Of a stretch of 64,000 nt of DNA, positions 15,801-24,011 are shown in pieces; position 1 is the first letter of the stretch, and every line of letters begins with the position of its first letter. This DNA comes from Dehalococcoidia bacterium (lineage in GTDB: Bacteria; Chloroflexota; Dehalococcoidia; UBA2979), in contig JALOAL010000006.1 in assembly GCA_023228825.1 (NCBI GenBank), forward strand, positions 1 to 64,000, written 5' to 3'. The notes beneath the pieces were generated by a model. The model was not told the origin of the DNA. It ran no database searches and saw nothing but the letters and a program-made list of their open reading frames with translations. Position numbers and translations under genes: made by a program.

Positions 15801-16254
15801 GGAAGGCGCTGAGGGCGCCCATGGCCTGCGTGCGCTCGTCGCCCGCCTCGGCGGCCTCGTCCACGGCGGCGCGGCTGGCGGTGTGGCGCAGCAACTCGGC
15901 CTCGTCCTCCGGCAGCACCACGGCGGACGGGTCGATGGCGGACTCCACGGGGTGCTCGCGGAGCAGCCGCAGGCAGAGCGAGTGGATCGTGCCGATGACG
16001 GCCTCGTCCAGGTCGGCGCGGTGATCGTGCAGCGCGGTGCGCTCCATCACGGCGCGGCGGACGCGGTCACGCATCTCTGCGGCGGCGGGATCGGTGAAGG
16101 TGACGGCGGCGATCTCCGGCACGCGGCAGGCCTGCAGGAGGGCGATGTAGCGCTCCACGAGGACGTGCGTCTTGCCGCTGCCTGCCCCGGCGCTGACGGC
16201 GATGTCGCAGTCGTGCGCGTCCAGGATGGCGGCCTGCTCCGGGGTGGGCTTCAC
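12892..16254 (-). CDS. addA: ATP-dependent helicase/nuclease subunit A (AddA)
   Basis: A 1120-residue UvrD-type helicase with a C-terminal PD-(D/E)xK nuclease, the AddA half of AddAB, which resects double-strand breaks for homologous recombination. Helicase motifs: Walker A SAGAGSGKTHV (21-31), motif II DEAQDVSPVQ, motif III DAKQSIYRFRGAD and motif V MTVHGAKGLEFPVVFV. Nuclease motifs near the C-terminus: HGSIDLLYR and VVDFKTDR. The GTG start overlaps the addB stop by 4 bp (16251-16254), so the two are translated together. The frame remains open to 16326, but that would lie inside addB. Confidence 0.96.
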   Translation of the reverse strand: MKPTPEQAAILDAHDCDIAVSAGAGSGKTHVLVERYIALLQACRVPEIAAVTFTDPAAAEMRDRVRRAVMERTALHDHRADLDEAVIGTIHSLCLRLLREHPVESAIDPSAVVLPEDEAELLRHTASRAAVDEAAEAGDERTQAMGALSAFHTERLLPMLVANRDDVRRAFEAMGDPAGWEAYVRRRLDQVFGGQAEPLRARAEAAMVQVRAQRSLVGGRLSVVVEDVLACYDAPGEWLACARTAASAVNRQSGSRAPGSPDMLAKDAMKVFKDTVEEIARIPAWNEHDAPALEALVGVRAIFLDACDRYEAAKRERHALDFLDLETRAVALLRDHPEVARETRQRFRHLMVDEAQDVSPVQADLFMRMLGLNEPEAAAGAADEPPRPWLFLVGDAKQSIYRFRGADVAQFNALRTEVSGRGGRLLPLTRSFRTHDGLVDRFNELFERVFTADPDQAATMEPLAGRGSEPDGEYFTVMPIARKDADGGRTSDYRRRELEAALVAREIAHLLDHGAPVWNKRTQAYEPAQPRHVAILLRRFTHVHIFEQALEDVGVPYATPSGTGFFTRQEVRDLTNLLRWLAEPEDAIALAGVLRSPMFVIADDTLLALARGHSLWRTLRRLPEDLAAALDPADRARCEHAAAVLAELRDLAGRATPDAVLDHALQATGVEAAWAALDGGEQAVANLRKFARIVRGLAGYTVDEVVTYLEQRRDELAAREGPAVLDRPEAVQLMTVHGAKGLEFPVVFVPETHVDTFPSWDAVRWRSADGISLTLAPGDGEGSRLRPAFYSLLLDLDRRADDAEHLRLLYVAATRAADRLYLSGDEGDRGWFADVRDALAEGDLTHVEMRDPAVVGAADLRHTRAGRWTPPAPEQEQDYLSPLVDRPAVIPLRSSTPVTALKPPEQGYALGAAAAGDGLGTLRGNVAHRAIEATFRDGARPDLLALAREEAERALDAATLQAVAVEVGAILDRFEASDLAAALRQPEATPLFEVPFAWDWDGIPVHGSIDLLYRDTAGAWVVVDFKTDRLGAGGAAEVAQRYIVQVGLYGRALQAATGVQPRVGMLFLRSMELVEPDWEQVQRALDEARQRVDRGPMLDPEVSSEGLHSPGHALHEPLEA

Positions 16255-19250
16255 GCGTCCCACTCCTTGCGCCGGGAGGTGTGTCCCACGCGGCAGATGT
16301 GCTGGAAGGCGCAGTAGGACGGGCACGGATCCACCACCGGCCCCACCTGGAAGCGGCCCTCACCCGCCCGCTCGCGCACCTCGAGGGCGATCGTGGTGGC
16401 GTGGGTGATCAGCGCATCCTCCGCGGGCTTGGCCGTGTCCAGTTGCCACGGCTTCTCGTCCGGGCGCAGGTAGACGTACTCCGCCACCACGCGGTCCACC
16501 TCCGGATAGCGGACTCGGGCGCCCAGGGCGTACCACTGCAACTGCACCTTCAGGCCGTCGTCCACGTCCGCGCGCTTGATGCCGCGACCGGTCTTGTAGT
16601 CCACGATGCGGGCCACGCCCGGCCCCAGGTCCAGACGGTCCGTGCCCACCAGCATGCGCATGGGCGGATCCGCGCCCGGTGCGTCCACGACCTCCCGCGT
16701 CTCGAGGCCGGCCACGCGCTCCAGGTAGGGCGGCCAGGCCGCCGCCTCTGCGCGCAGTTGGCGCTCGATGCGATCCAGGGTGTCCGCCATCTCGTAGCGC
16801 CAGAGCGCGGCGCGGCCGAAGGAGTGCTCCTCCGGCGCGCGCTCCCAGATCTCTGGGGCTACCTGGCGCATGGTGGCCACGGTGCGGTCGATGGTGGAGT
16901 GGTCCAGCGGCAGGCCCTGGTCCATCAGGGGGCGGAGGGCCTCCTCCAGGATCTTGTGGATGACCGTGCCGCGCGCGGCGGCGTTGGCGGACTCCTGCTC
17001 TTCGCCCAGTTCGCTCAGGTGCAGGCCGTAGCCAGCGAAGAAGTGGAACGGGCATCCCTGGTACGACTCGATGCGGCTGGCGCTCCAGGTGGCGTCTGCG
17101 TCCAGCACGCCCGGCAGCGACACGGGCTGCCCCAGGTGGTGCAGTGCGCCTTCGAACCGCCCGGCGTGCTCCCACGACCGCCGCCGCTGCTCCACCCACG
17201 CACCGAGGCGCACCACGTGCCACGCCTCGAACCCGCGGGGGCGGCGTCGCTCGCCGTCGCGCCAGCCGCGTGCGAGCGTGAGCGCGAGTTCGCGGCGGGA
17301 GGCGGCGTGCTCCGCGGCGGTCTCGGCGGGGACGTTCGCGATCGCCTCGGTGGCGCTGGCGAAGTAGTAGGAGGCCGCCACCGGGCGTCCGGCGGCATCC
17401 AGGCGCGGGCGCCAGAGCGAGGTCACGGCTTCGGCGCGTGAGACCACTGTGCGCCACAGTTCGTCCTCCGTGGCGCGCGCCTCCGGTGGCAGGGCGAACC
17501 CCGCCGCGGTGAGGCGCTCGCGGGCGCGGCGGTCCAGCAGCGACGGACTGCCGCCGGGCGCGGGGAACTCGCCCTCGGCGAGCCCGCCGGCGTAGAGCGC
17601 GTGGAAGCGCAGGCCGTGCAGGCTGTGCATGGGCGCCAGCAGCACGCCGCCCGCCTCCCGCAGCAGCGTGGCCGGGCGATCCAGGCGTTCCTCCAGCGTG
17701 TCCACGAAGCGGTCGAAGGGGACGGGGGTCTCGTCCAGCGCCTCTTCCACCACGTGGAAGGCGGTCAACTCCGCGCGCAGGGCGCGGATGTCGCTGTCCA
17801 GGCCGGGGTACCCCTGTACGTGCGTGCGCACGAGGCCGCCCGGGCCGAAGAGGGCGGCGTCCACCGCTGCGGCGTGCTGCGCCGGGGTGCGCGCCGGCGG
17901 CGCGAGCAGGGCGTCCAGGTCCGGCAGCATCGCGCGGAGCGCCGCCTCTGTCGCCCGTAGGCGCTCGCGGTAGCCCTCGCTGGTGGCGGCCTCGGCGCGC
18001 CGGTGGAGCGTCTCCGCCAGGTCGCCCAGGCGTTTCCGGCCGGACCAGAGTTGCGCGCGGCGCGCCACCTCCGTCAGGTGGTCTGCGGTGTCGGACTGCA
18101 CGCGCCAGGGGGCCCAGTTCAGGAAGCCGGAACGGAGCGCGTCCGCCAGGTGCTCCGCGCGCCACCCACGTGCGCCCAGGCGCAGCAGGCGCAGCACCCA
18201 CATCCCGAACGGGCGGTGGGTGAGGCGCTCCGCGGCGGCGGGGTCGAGCGGCAGGTCAAACTCCGCGAACACGCGTCGCGCCAGCGTCAGGTGTGGCGTC
18301 ATTTGCCGGAACGTGACCGCGAAGTCCGAGGGCCGCAGCGACTCGTCCGCGGCCAGCCGCGCCTTGATCGAGCGGGCGATCTCGCGCAACTGCGACTCCG
18401 CGTCGGCCGCGGTTGCCGCCTGCACGGTGGCCTCCCCGGCGCTGCCGGTGCGGGCCGGGAGGGCCTCCAAGCGCAGCGAGGGCACGCGTTCGGCCAGGCG
18501 CTCCGCCGTCCATTGCGCGCGCGGCCCGGACTGCGGGTCGAGCGCGACAACCACCTCGGCCCGTCCGGCCATGGCGGCGACCAGGTCCACCTCGCCGGAG
18601 CGCAGGAACTGCACGCCGTCCACGAGTACGAGGCCGGGCAGTAGGAGGCTGGGCAATACGAGTCCGGGCGGCACGGGCCCGGGCGCTCTGGCCGGCGCTG
18701 AGTCGCGCATGACGGCGGCCGCACGGGCGGCGGACTCGCGCGGGTCGTGCCAGCCGCGCTCGACGAGTGCGGCGCGGTAGGCCTGGTAGATGTCGGCGAG
18801 CGCGGTGAGGTCTGCGTGCGCGGACGTCTCCGCGGCGCCTCGGAACGCGGCCGGGTCCACGCCCTCCGCGACCAGGTCGCCCACGGCGCGTCCGACCAGG
18901 GCATGCAGGCCGGGTGTGTGTGCGATGGGGGCGAAGCGTGCGGCGCCGCCAGCCCGGATGCGCTCGTCCGTGACGCGCCGCAGGAGTTCGGCGGCCACCT
19001 CGGACGGGGCGAGGCCGGAGGCGTGGCGTCTCGCGAACATGGTGATGGGGACGACGTCCAGCCCGAAGGCCACGCCGCCGCCGTCCACGAGGCGACGCCG
19101 GAACTGGTCTGCGTGGCGCATGGTGGGAACGAGCACCAGCAGCGGCGTCAGGAGGTCCGTGCCGGCCTGCAGGTGCGCGCGCGCAGCCTGGACCAGTCGC
19201 CCGGTCTTGCCGCTGCCCGTGCCGCCCGTGATGAGAGTGAGCCCCGCCAT
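16251..19250 (-). CDS. addB: ATP-dependent nuclease subunit B (AddB)
   Basis: A 999-residue AddB-type protein: an N-terminal Walker A GGTGSGKTGRL (9-19), an inactivated helicase-like body and a C-terminal nuclease. Nuclease motifs are GTDRLDLG and IVDYKTGRG. The cysteines of the iron-sulphur staple are present: one in YQGCPFHFF and three in CPSYCAFQHIC at the end. It partners AddA in Chi-regulated break processing. The ATG at 19250 matches the family N-terminus; the longer frame to 19589 overlaps purK. Divergent from purK. Confidence 0.94.
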   Translation of the reverse strand: MAGLTLITGGTGSGKTGRLVQAARAHLQAGTDLLTPLLVLVPTMRHADQFRRRLVDGGGVAFGLDVVPITMFARRHASGLAPSEVAAELLRRVTDERIRAGGAARFAPIAHTPGLHALVGRAVGDLVAEGVDPAAFRGAAETSAHADLTALADIYQAYRAALVERGWHDPRESAARAAAVMRDSAPARAPGPVPPGLVLPSLLLPGLVLVDGVQFLRSGEVDLVAAMAGRAEVVVALDPQSGPRAQWTAERLAERVPSLRLEALPARTGSAGEATVQAATAADAESQLREIARSIKARLAADESLRPSDFAVTFRQMTPHLTLARRVFAEFDLPLDPAAAERLTHRPFGMWVLRLLRLGARGWRAEHLADALRSGFLNWAPWRVQSDTADHLTEVARRAQLWSGRKRLGDLAETLHRRAEAATSEGYRERLRATEAALRAMLPDLDALLAPPARTPAQHAAAVDAALFGPGGLVRTHVQGYPGLDSDIRALRAELTAFHVVEEALDETPVPFDRFVDTLEERLDRPATLLREAGGVLLAPMHSLHGLRFHALYAGGLAEGEFPAPGGSPSLLDRRARERLTAAGFALPPEARATEDELWRTVVSRAEAVTSLWRPRLDAAGRPVAASYYFASATEAIANVPAETAAEHAASRRELALTLARGWRDGERRRPRGFEAWHVVRLGAWVEQRRRSWEHAGRFEGALHHLGQPVSLPGVLDADATWSASRIESYQGCPFHFFAGYGLHLSELGEEQESANAAARGTVIHKILEEALRPLMDQGLPLDHSTIDRTVATMRQVAPEIWERAPEEHSFGRAALWRYEMADTLDRIERQLRAEAAAWPPYLERVAGLETREVVDAPGADPPMRMLVGTDRLDLGPGVARIVDYKTGRGIKRADVDDGLKVQLQWYALGARVRYPEVDRVVAEYVYLRPDEKPWQLDTAKPAEDALITHATTIALEVRERAGEGRFQVGPVVDPCPSYCAFQHICRVGHTSRRKEWDA

Positions 19251-19291
19251 CGTGCGCAGCCTACTGCACCGGGGGCGCCTGCGACCGTCTC

Positions 19292-19329
19292 GGTGGCACA
19301 GAGAGGTGGCACAGAGAGGTGGCACAGGG
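19292..19329. repeat. 13-bp tandem repeat in the addB-purK intergenic region
   Basis: GGTGGCACAGAGA occurs at 19292-19304 and 19305-19317, with a third partial copy from 19318. It lies between the divergent addB and purK starts, so copy number could affect either promoter. Confidence 0.75.
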
Positions 19330-19390
19330 GTTCGCTCCCGTCCGCCTCGACGGGGGCGGCGCGCGGACGCCGAGGGGCCTCGCGGGTACC

Positions 19391-20593
19391 ATGAGGGCGA
19401 CAGACGCGGCGGGATCGGGAGGCGGCGTGGGCCCGGACGGCTTCCCCACGGTGGGCATCGTCGGTGGCGGGCAACTCGCTCGCATGATGGTGCAGGCAGC
19501 CATCCCGCTGGGCATCCATGTGCGCGTGCTGGCGGAGCGCCCGGAGGACTCCGCCGCCCGCGTCGCGCCCGCGGTCGACCTCGGCGCACCCGATGACCCC
19601 GAGGCGCTCGTCGCCTTCGCCGGGCGCTGTGACGTGGTGACGCTGGACCACGAACTGGTGGACCTGGAGGCGCTGGAGACGATCATCGCTGCGGGCGGGG
19701 TGGTGCGCCCCGGCCCGTCCACGCTGGAGTTCGCGAAGGACAAACTCCACCAGCGCATCCGCTTCGCCGCCGCCGGCCTGCCCGTCCCGGAGTACGAGCC
19801 CGTGGCGGATGCCTCCAGTATTGAGCGCTTCGCTGCGCGCCTCGGCTGGCCGGTGGTGGCCAAGGCTCAGCGCGGCGGCTACGACGGCCGCGGCGTGTGG
19901 GTGCTCGCCGACGCCGCGAGCGCGCACGGCCTGGTGGAGGCGTGCGCGTCCCGAGGCGTCTCGCTGCTGGTGGAGGAGTTCGTGCCCATCGCCAATGAAC
20001 TCGCCGTCCTCGTGGCGCGGCGTCCCGGCGGCGAGCGCGTGACCTACCCGGTGGTGGAGACGGTCCAGCGCGACGGCATCTGCCACGAGGTGATCGCGCC
20101 GGCCCCCCTCGACGAGGCGGTCACGGAGGAGGCCCGGCGCATTGGGGAGCGCGTCGCGGAGGTGACGGAGGCCGTGGGCGTGATCGCCACGGAGTTGTTC
20201 TGGACGCAGGACGGCCGCGTGCTGGTGAACGAGGTGGCGACGCGGCCGCACAACTCCGGCCACTTCAGCATCGACGGCGCCGCCACCTCGCAGTTCGAGA
20301 ACCACCTGCGCGCCGTCCTGGACTGGCCGCTGGGCCCGACCGACCTGCGCGCGCCGGCGGTGGTGATGGCGAACCTACTGGGCGCGGACAGCGAGTCGCT
20401 GGCGCCGAGGCTTGCCGAGACGCTGCGGGAGGAGCCGCGCGTCCACCCCTACCTCTACGGCAAGGGCGTGCGTCCGGGCCGCAAGGTGGGCCACGTGAAC
20501 GCGCTGGGGGACGATCCCCACGAGACACGCGAGCGTGCGGTGCGGGCCGCGGCGCGCCTGACTGGACGCCTGGTCCCCGGGGGCACGCAGTAG
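19391..20593 (+). CDS. purK: 5-(carboxyamino)imidazole ribonucleotide synthase (PurK)
   Basis: A 400-residue ATP-grasp enzyme that converts AIR, ATP and bicarbonate to N5-CAIR in purine synthesis. Signatures: VGIVGGGQLARMM at the N-terminus, KDKLHQRIRF, the ATP-grasp lid region AKAQRGGYDGRGVW, VEEFVPIANELAV and NEVATRPHNSGHFSIDGA. The ATG at 19391 gives the family length; its ribosome site is poor, and a leading tail of about 15 residues precedes the Rossmann-like motif. Followed 69 bp later by purE. Confidence 0.96.
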   Translation: MRATDAAGSGGGVGPDGFPTVGIVGGGQLARMMVQAAIPLGIHVRVLAERPEDSAARVAPAVDLGAPDDPEALVAFAGRCDVVTLDHELVDLEALETIIAAGGVVRPGPSTLEFAKDKLHQRIRFAAAGLPVPEYEPVADASSIERFAARLGWPVVAKAQRGGYDGRGVWVLADAASAHGLVEACASRGVSLLVEEFVPIANELAVLVARRPGGERVTYPVVETVQRDGICHEVIAPAPLDEAVTEEARRIGERVAEVTEAVGVIATELFWTQDGRVLVNEVATRPHNSGHFSIDGAATSQFENHLRAVLDWPLGPTDLRAPAVVMANLLGADSESLAPRLAETLREEPRVHPYLYGKGVRPGRKVGHVNALGDDPHETRERAVRAAARLTGRLVPGGTQ

Positions 20594-20608
20594 CATCTCG
20601 TCGACTCT

Positions 20609-20643
20609 GACAGGACAGCGACAGTGACAGGGACAGTGACAGC
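20609..20643. repeat. GACAGN hexanucleotide tandem array upstream of purE
   Basis: Five consecutive GACAGN units (20614-20643), preceded by one GACAG pentamer. They lie between the purK stop and the purE ribosome site (GCGGAGG), and would be in the purKE mRNA spacer. Confidence 0.75.
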
Positions 20644-20662
20644 ACGGCGAGCGGAGGACACG

Positions 20663-21232
20663 ATGGCTGACGAGAACACAGCGCCCGCGCCCGCTCCCAT
20701 GCCCGCTCCCATGGCCGCTCCCATGCCTCGGCCCGTGGTGGGCATCGTGATGGGGAGCGACTCCGACCTGCCGGTGATGCGCGAGGCGGCGGCGGCGCTG
20801 GACGAACTCGGCATCCCGCACGAGGTGCGCGTGCTCTCTGCGCATCGCACTCCCGCCGCCATGCTGGAGTACGGCCGCACCGCCGCGGACCGAGGCCTGC
20901 GCGTGCTGATCGCCGGGGCGGGCGGCGCGGCGCACCTACCGGGCATGATCGCCTCGGTGACGCCGCTGCCGGTGGTGGGCGTGCCGGTGCCGCTGAAGTA
21001 CCTGGACGGCCTTGATTCGCTGCTCTCCATCGTGCAGATGCCCGGCGGGGTGCCCGTGGCCACGGTGGCCATTGGCAATGCGCGCAACGCCGGACTGCTG
21101 GCGGCGCGCATCCTGGGCGCCTCGGACGAGGCCGTGCGCGGGCGCGTCCAGGAGGCGCAGCGCGCGCTGGAGGCGATGGTGGCGCAGAAGGACGAGGGCG
21201 TGCGCCGAGAGTTCCCGAACCGCACGGAATAA
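20663..21232 (+). CDS. purE: N5-CAIR mutase (PurE)
   Basis: 189 residues. PurE class I rearranges the N5-CAIR made by PurK into CAIR, so the pair is functionally complete here. Motifs: GIVMGSDSDLPVM (27-39), SAHRTP with catalytic His61, AGAGGAAHLPGM and the SIVQMPGGVPVATVAI segment. The ATG has GGAGG 6 bp before it; an in-frame ATG at 20624 falls in the tandem repeat. The N-terminal 22 residues are an odd PAPAPMPAPM repeat not seen in most PurE proteins. Confidence 0.96.
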   Translation: MADENTAPAPAPMPAPMAAPMPRPVVGIVMGSDSDLPVMREAAAALDELGIPHEVRVLSAHRTPAAMLEYGRTAADRGLRVLIAGAGGAAHLPGMIASVTPLPVVGVPVPLKYLDGLDSLLSIVQMPGGVPVATVAIGNARNAGLLAARILGASDEAVRGRVQEAQRALEAMVAQKDEGVRREFPNRTE

Positions 21233-21348
21233 CCGGCCGGCCTCCGGAACACGGGACGTACGGGCAACCTCAAACGTGACGCGGCCTGCGAAGATACGCG
21301 CACGGTGACGCCGCCTCACGCGTCAGGGTCGCCCGAAGGAGGTCCGCC

Positions 21349-21699
21349 ATGGCTGACGGTTCCGGCCAGAAATTCTGCATCATCATCGTCCCCTCGTCGG
21401 ACGGCGACCGGCTCCTGAACCGCATGGCCGAACTGCGCTTTCCCGCCACGCGAGTCGGCTCGACGGGTGGGTTCCTGAAGCGGGGCAGCGTCACGGTGTT
21501 CTCCGCGCTGGAAGAGCATCGCATTACCGAACTGGTGAACCTGCTGCACCGCGAGTTCCCGGAGGCGGTGGAGTCCATGCCCGCGGCCTCGCTGCCGTTC
21601 ATGGACGACATGGACGTGACGCCGGCGGCGAATGTGCAGGTCCGGGTGGGCGGCGCCGTGCTCTTCGTGCTGCCGCTGGACCGGATGGAACGCGTCTAA
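21349..21699 (+). CDS. Cyclic-di-AMP receptor (DarA/PstA family)
   Basis: A 116-residue PII-like protein. The STGGFLKRGSVTV block (38-50) after a VPSSDGDRLLNRM helix is the diagnostic ligand loop of the DarA/PstA family, trimeric cytosolic proteins that bind c-di-AMP. The C-terminal part, NVQVRVGGAVLFVLP, is the family's last strand. GAAGGAGG precedes the ATG. It implies c-di-AMP signalling in the organism; no diadenylate cyclase is in the window. Downstream partner unknown, as for the family in general. Confidence 0.9.
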   Translation: MADGSGQKFCIIIVPSSDGDRLLNRMAELRFPATRVGSTGGFLKRGSVTVFSALEEHRITELVNLLHREFPEAVESMPAASLPFMDDMDVTPAANVQVRVGGAVLFVLPLDRMERV

Positions 21700-21929
21700 C
21701 GCGCTCGATTCCGCCCGGCAGCGGGCCGGCGTGGCGCCGAGGGACGGCTCGCGACTGGCCGAGGCGTGATCGAACATGCATCATGGCCGTGCCCCGGTAG
21801 GCAGGGAGCACTGCTGATGTCCGTCCTTCAATCCGTGGAACCGCGCGCGCATGACTCGCTGGACTCCGGCGCGGTCTATGCCGGGACGACGGTGGTCGCT
21901 CCCACCACCGGCCGAAGGCCGCGAGACTC

Positions 21930-22505
21930 GTGAGCGCCTGGCCGGAGGAACTCCTCCCTCACATGGACACGTTGATCGAGGTGGGCGAGGACCTGTGGAC
22001 GGCGGGCCTTGTGGCCACGCACGGCGGGAACCTCTCCGTGCGCTGGCGGCAGGGCGCGTTGGTGACGGAGACCGGCGCCATGCTGGGCCGCCTGTCGCAT
22101 GACCACTTCGTGGCGGTGGACTCGCGCGGGCGGCCGATGAACCACGGCCCGAGCGACCGGCCCTCCAGCGACACGGCGATCCACCTCGCCACGTACGCCC
22201 GTGTGGCGGAGGCGGGCGCGGTGGTGCATGCCCACCCGCCGTATGCCGTGGCGCTCTCGCTGGACTGGGACGCGATCACCCCACCCAACCTGGAGGGCCA
22301 GTTGTTCCTCCGTCGCGTGCCGGTGATCGATGTGAAGTGGGAGACCTCGGCCGAGCCGATCGCGGAGGCGCTGGCGACGCAGCCTCTGGTGGTGACGCGC
22401 GCCCACGGCGTCTACGCGCGCGGGGCCACGCCCTGGGACGCCCTGAAACTGGTCTCCATCCTGGAGGAGTCCGCCACCATCCTCACCCTGGCCGGGCGAG
22501 GGTAG
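21930..22505 (+). CDS. Class II aldolase/adducin family protein
   Basis: A 191-residue member of the L-fuculose-phosphate aldolase group of zinc enzymes. Visible zinc ligands are the His pair in VVHAHPPYA (His100 and His102) and the later RAHGVYARG histidine. The phosphate-binding-type THGGNLS motif lies at 30-36. The position of the catalytic Glu of FucA (in PSSE) is Asp81 here (RPSSDT), so the reaction may differ from a standard aldolase. The start is GTG with no strong ribosome site. It stands alone, with a shared terminator downstream. Substrate unknown. Confidence 0.85.
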   Translation: MSAWPEELLPHMDTLIEVGEDLWTAGLVATHGGNLSVRWRQGALVTETGAMLGRLSHDHFVAVDSRGRPMNHGPSDRPSSDTAIHLATYARVAEAGAVVHAHPPYAVALSLDWDAITPPNLEGQLFLRRVPVIDVKWETSAEPIAEALATQPLVVTRAHGVYARGATPWDALKLVSILEESATILTLAGRG

Positions 22506-22628
22506 TCCTGGGGCTGCGATGCGCCACCGGTGAGGCGGTGTTGCGGGGCGGGTGGGGCGGTCGGGTGGTGGGGCGGTCTGACATGGCTGTCACATGGCTC
22601 ACGCGCGGCGGGTGTCTGACCGCGACGT

Positions 22629-22662
22629 GCTGACTGCACCCCTCCGTGGAGGTGCAGTCAGC
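22629..22662. terminator. Bidirectional terminator between convergent genes
   Basis: A perfect 12-bp stem, GCTGACTGCACC (22629-22640) and its complement (22651-22662), with a 10-nt apex that can pair further (CTCC/GGAG). It lies between the plus-strand aldolase and the minus-strand acyl-CoA dehydrogenase. The upstream part of this gap (22506-22628) is G-rich, with nothing recognisable. Confidence 0.8.
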
Positions 22663-22679
22663 CGTCCTGGCGCCCGGGG

Positions 22680-23840
22680 CTACGCGTAGACCAGGTGTCG
22701 GTCGATCAGGGCGCGGGCGATGATGGTGCGCTGAATCTCGGAGGTGCCTTCCACGATCATCAACTGGCGGGCGTCTCGGTAGTGGCGCTCCAGCGGGTGG
22801 TCTTCCATGTAGCCCTGGCCCCCCAGGATCTGGATCGCCTCGCTGGCGACGCGGTTGGACATCTCCGTGGCGAAGGCCTTGGCCACGGAGAGCATGTGGC
22901 CGTCCGCAGGGCCGAAGCGGCCCTGGTCCACGAGCCAGCAGCCCTGCAGCACCAGTAGCCGCGCCGCCTCGATCTCGATGGCCATGTTGGCGAGTTTGAA
23001 CTGGATCGCCTGCAGGTCGGTCAGCGGGCCGCCAAACGCGCGGCGCTCGCGGGCGTAGTTCAGGGCGTACTCCGTGGCGCCCTCCGCCAGGCCGACACCG
23101 CGCGCGCCCACGGTGGGGCGCAGGGAGTTAAGGGTGGCGAGCGGGCCCTTCATACCGATGGGCTCGCCTCCCACCATCGCGTCGTGGGGGACGCGCACGC
23201 GGTCGAACGTGAGGACGCCCGTGGGGACGCCTCGGACGCCCATCTTGCGGTCGATCGAGGTGACCTCGAAGCCGGGGGTGGTGGTGGGGAGGACGAAGGC
23301 GGCGAGGCTGCGGGGATCCGGGTAGTCCGTCTTGGCGAAGACGATCACCTGGTCCGCGTTGGGGCCGCCGGAGATGTACTGCTTCTGGCCGGTGATCACC
23401 CATTCGTCGCCGTCGCGCTCGGCGCGAGTCTGGAGGTTGGCTACATCCGAGCCGGCGTCCGGCTCCGTCAGGCAGAATGCGGCCTTGATCTCGCCGCGGG
23501 CCACCGGGCCGATGAAGCGCTCCTGCTGGTCCGGCGTGCCGAAGAACTTGATGGTGTGGGTGGGCAGGCTGGAGAGCAGCAGCATCAGGCCGGCGCTGCA
23601 GTCGAACTTCGCCACCTCCTCGATGGCGAGGCCGAGCGACATGAGGCCGGCGTCCGCGCCTCCGACCTCACGAGGCAGGGTGATACCGAGCAGGTCGGCG
23701 CGCTTGAAGGCCTGGAAGTAGTCCTCCGGGTACTCCGCCGTGCGGTCCACCTCGGCGGCGCGGGGTGCGATGACCTCGCGCGCTACGCGACGCGCCGAAT
23801 CGCGGATCAGGGTGTGCTCCTCAGAGAGGGCGAAGTCCAT
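22680..23840 (-). CDS. Acyl-CoA dehydrogenase
   Basis: A 386-residue FAD-dependent acyl-CoA dehydrogenase, which introduces the alpha-beta double bond in fatty-acid or amino-acid-derived acyl-CoAs. Typical blocks: AFCLTEPDAGSD, ITGQKQYISGG, GVRGVPTGVLTF, RRAFGGPLTDLQAIQFKLA, ILGGQGYMEDHPLERHYRDAR, and VEGTSEIQR with catalytic Glu near 364. The position of that Glu is that of short/medium-chain enzymes. The start at 23840 has GGAGG 9 bp before it. Chain-length preference and redox partner cannot be told; no other beta-oxidation gene adjoins. Confidence 0.93.
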   Translation of the reverse strand: MDFALSEEHTLIRDSARRVAREVIAPRAAEVDRTAEYPEDYFQAFKRADLLGITLPREVGGADAGLMSLGLAIEEVAKFDCSAGLMLLLSSLPTHTIKFFGTPDQQERFIGPVARGEIKAAFCLTEPDAGSDVANLQTRAERDGDEWVITGQKQYISGGPNADQVIVFAKTDYPDPRSLAAFVLPTTTPGFEVTSIDRKMGVRGVPTGVLTFDRVRVPHDAMVGGEPIGMKGPLATLNSLRPTVGARGVGLAEGATEYALNYARERRAFGGPLTDLQAIQFKLANMAIEIEAARLLVLQGCWLVDQGRFGPADGHMLSVAKAFATEMSNRVASEAIQILGGQGYMEDHPLERHYRDARQLMIVEGTSEIQRTIIARALIDRHLVYA

Positions 23841-24011
23841 CGGGGGGGCCTCCAGGCTCGTACGCACAACAGCGCCTCGGATCATGGTGTGTGAAGCGCG
23901 GGACGCAGGCTACAGGATGGCCTGCTTAGGTTCCGTCTGCGCGCATCGGCGCCGTGATGCGTCCATGCGTGCGTGATGATTGCGGGCGTGTGGCGCGCCA
24001 CCGTACTCTCC

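Noticed and set aside
22506..22628. Possible small gene in the G-rich gap after the aldolase
   Set aside because: Frame 22337-22633 is an antiphase continuation through the aldolase gene with no ribosome site.
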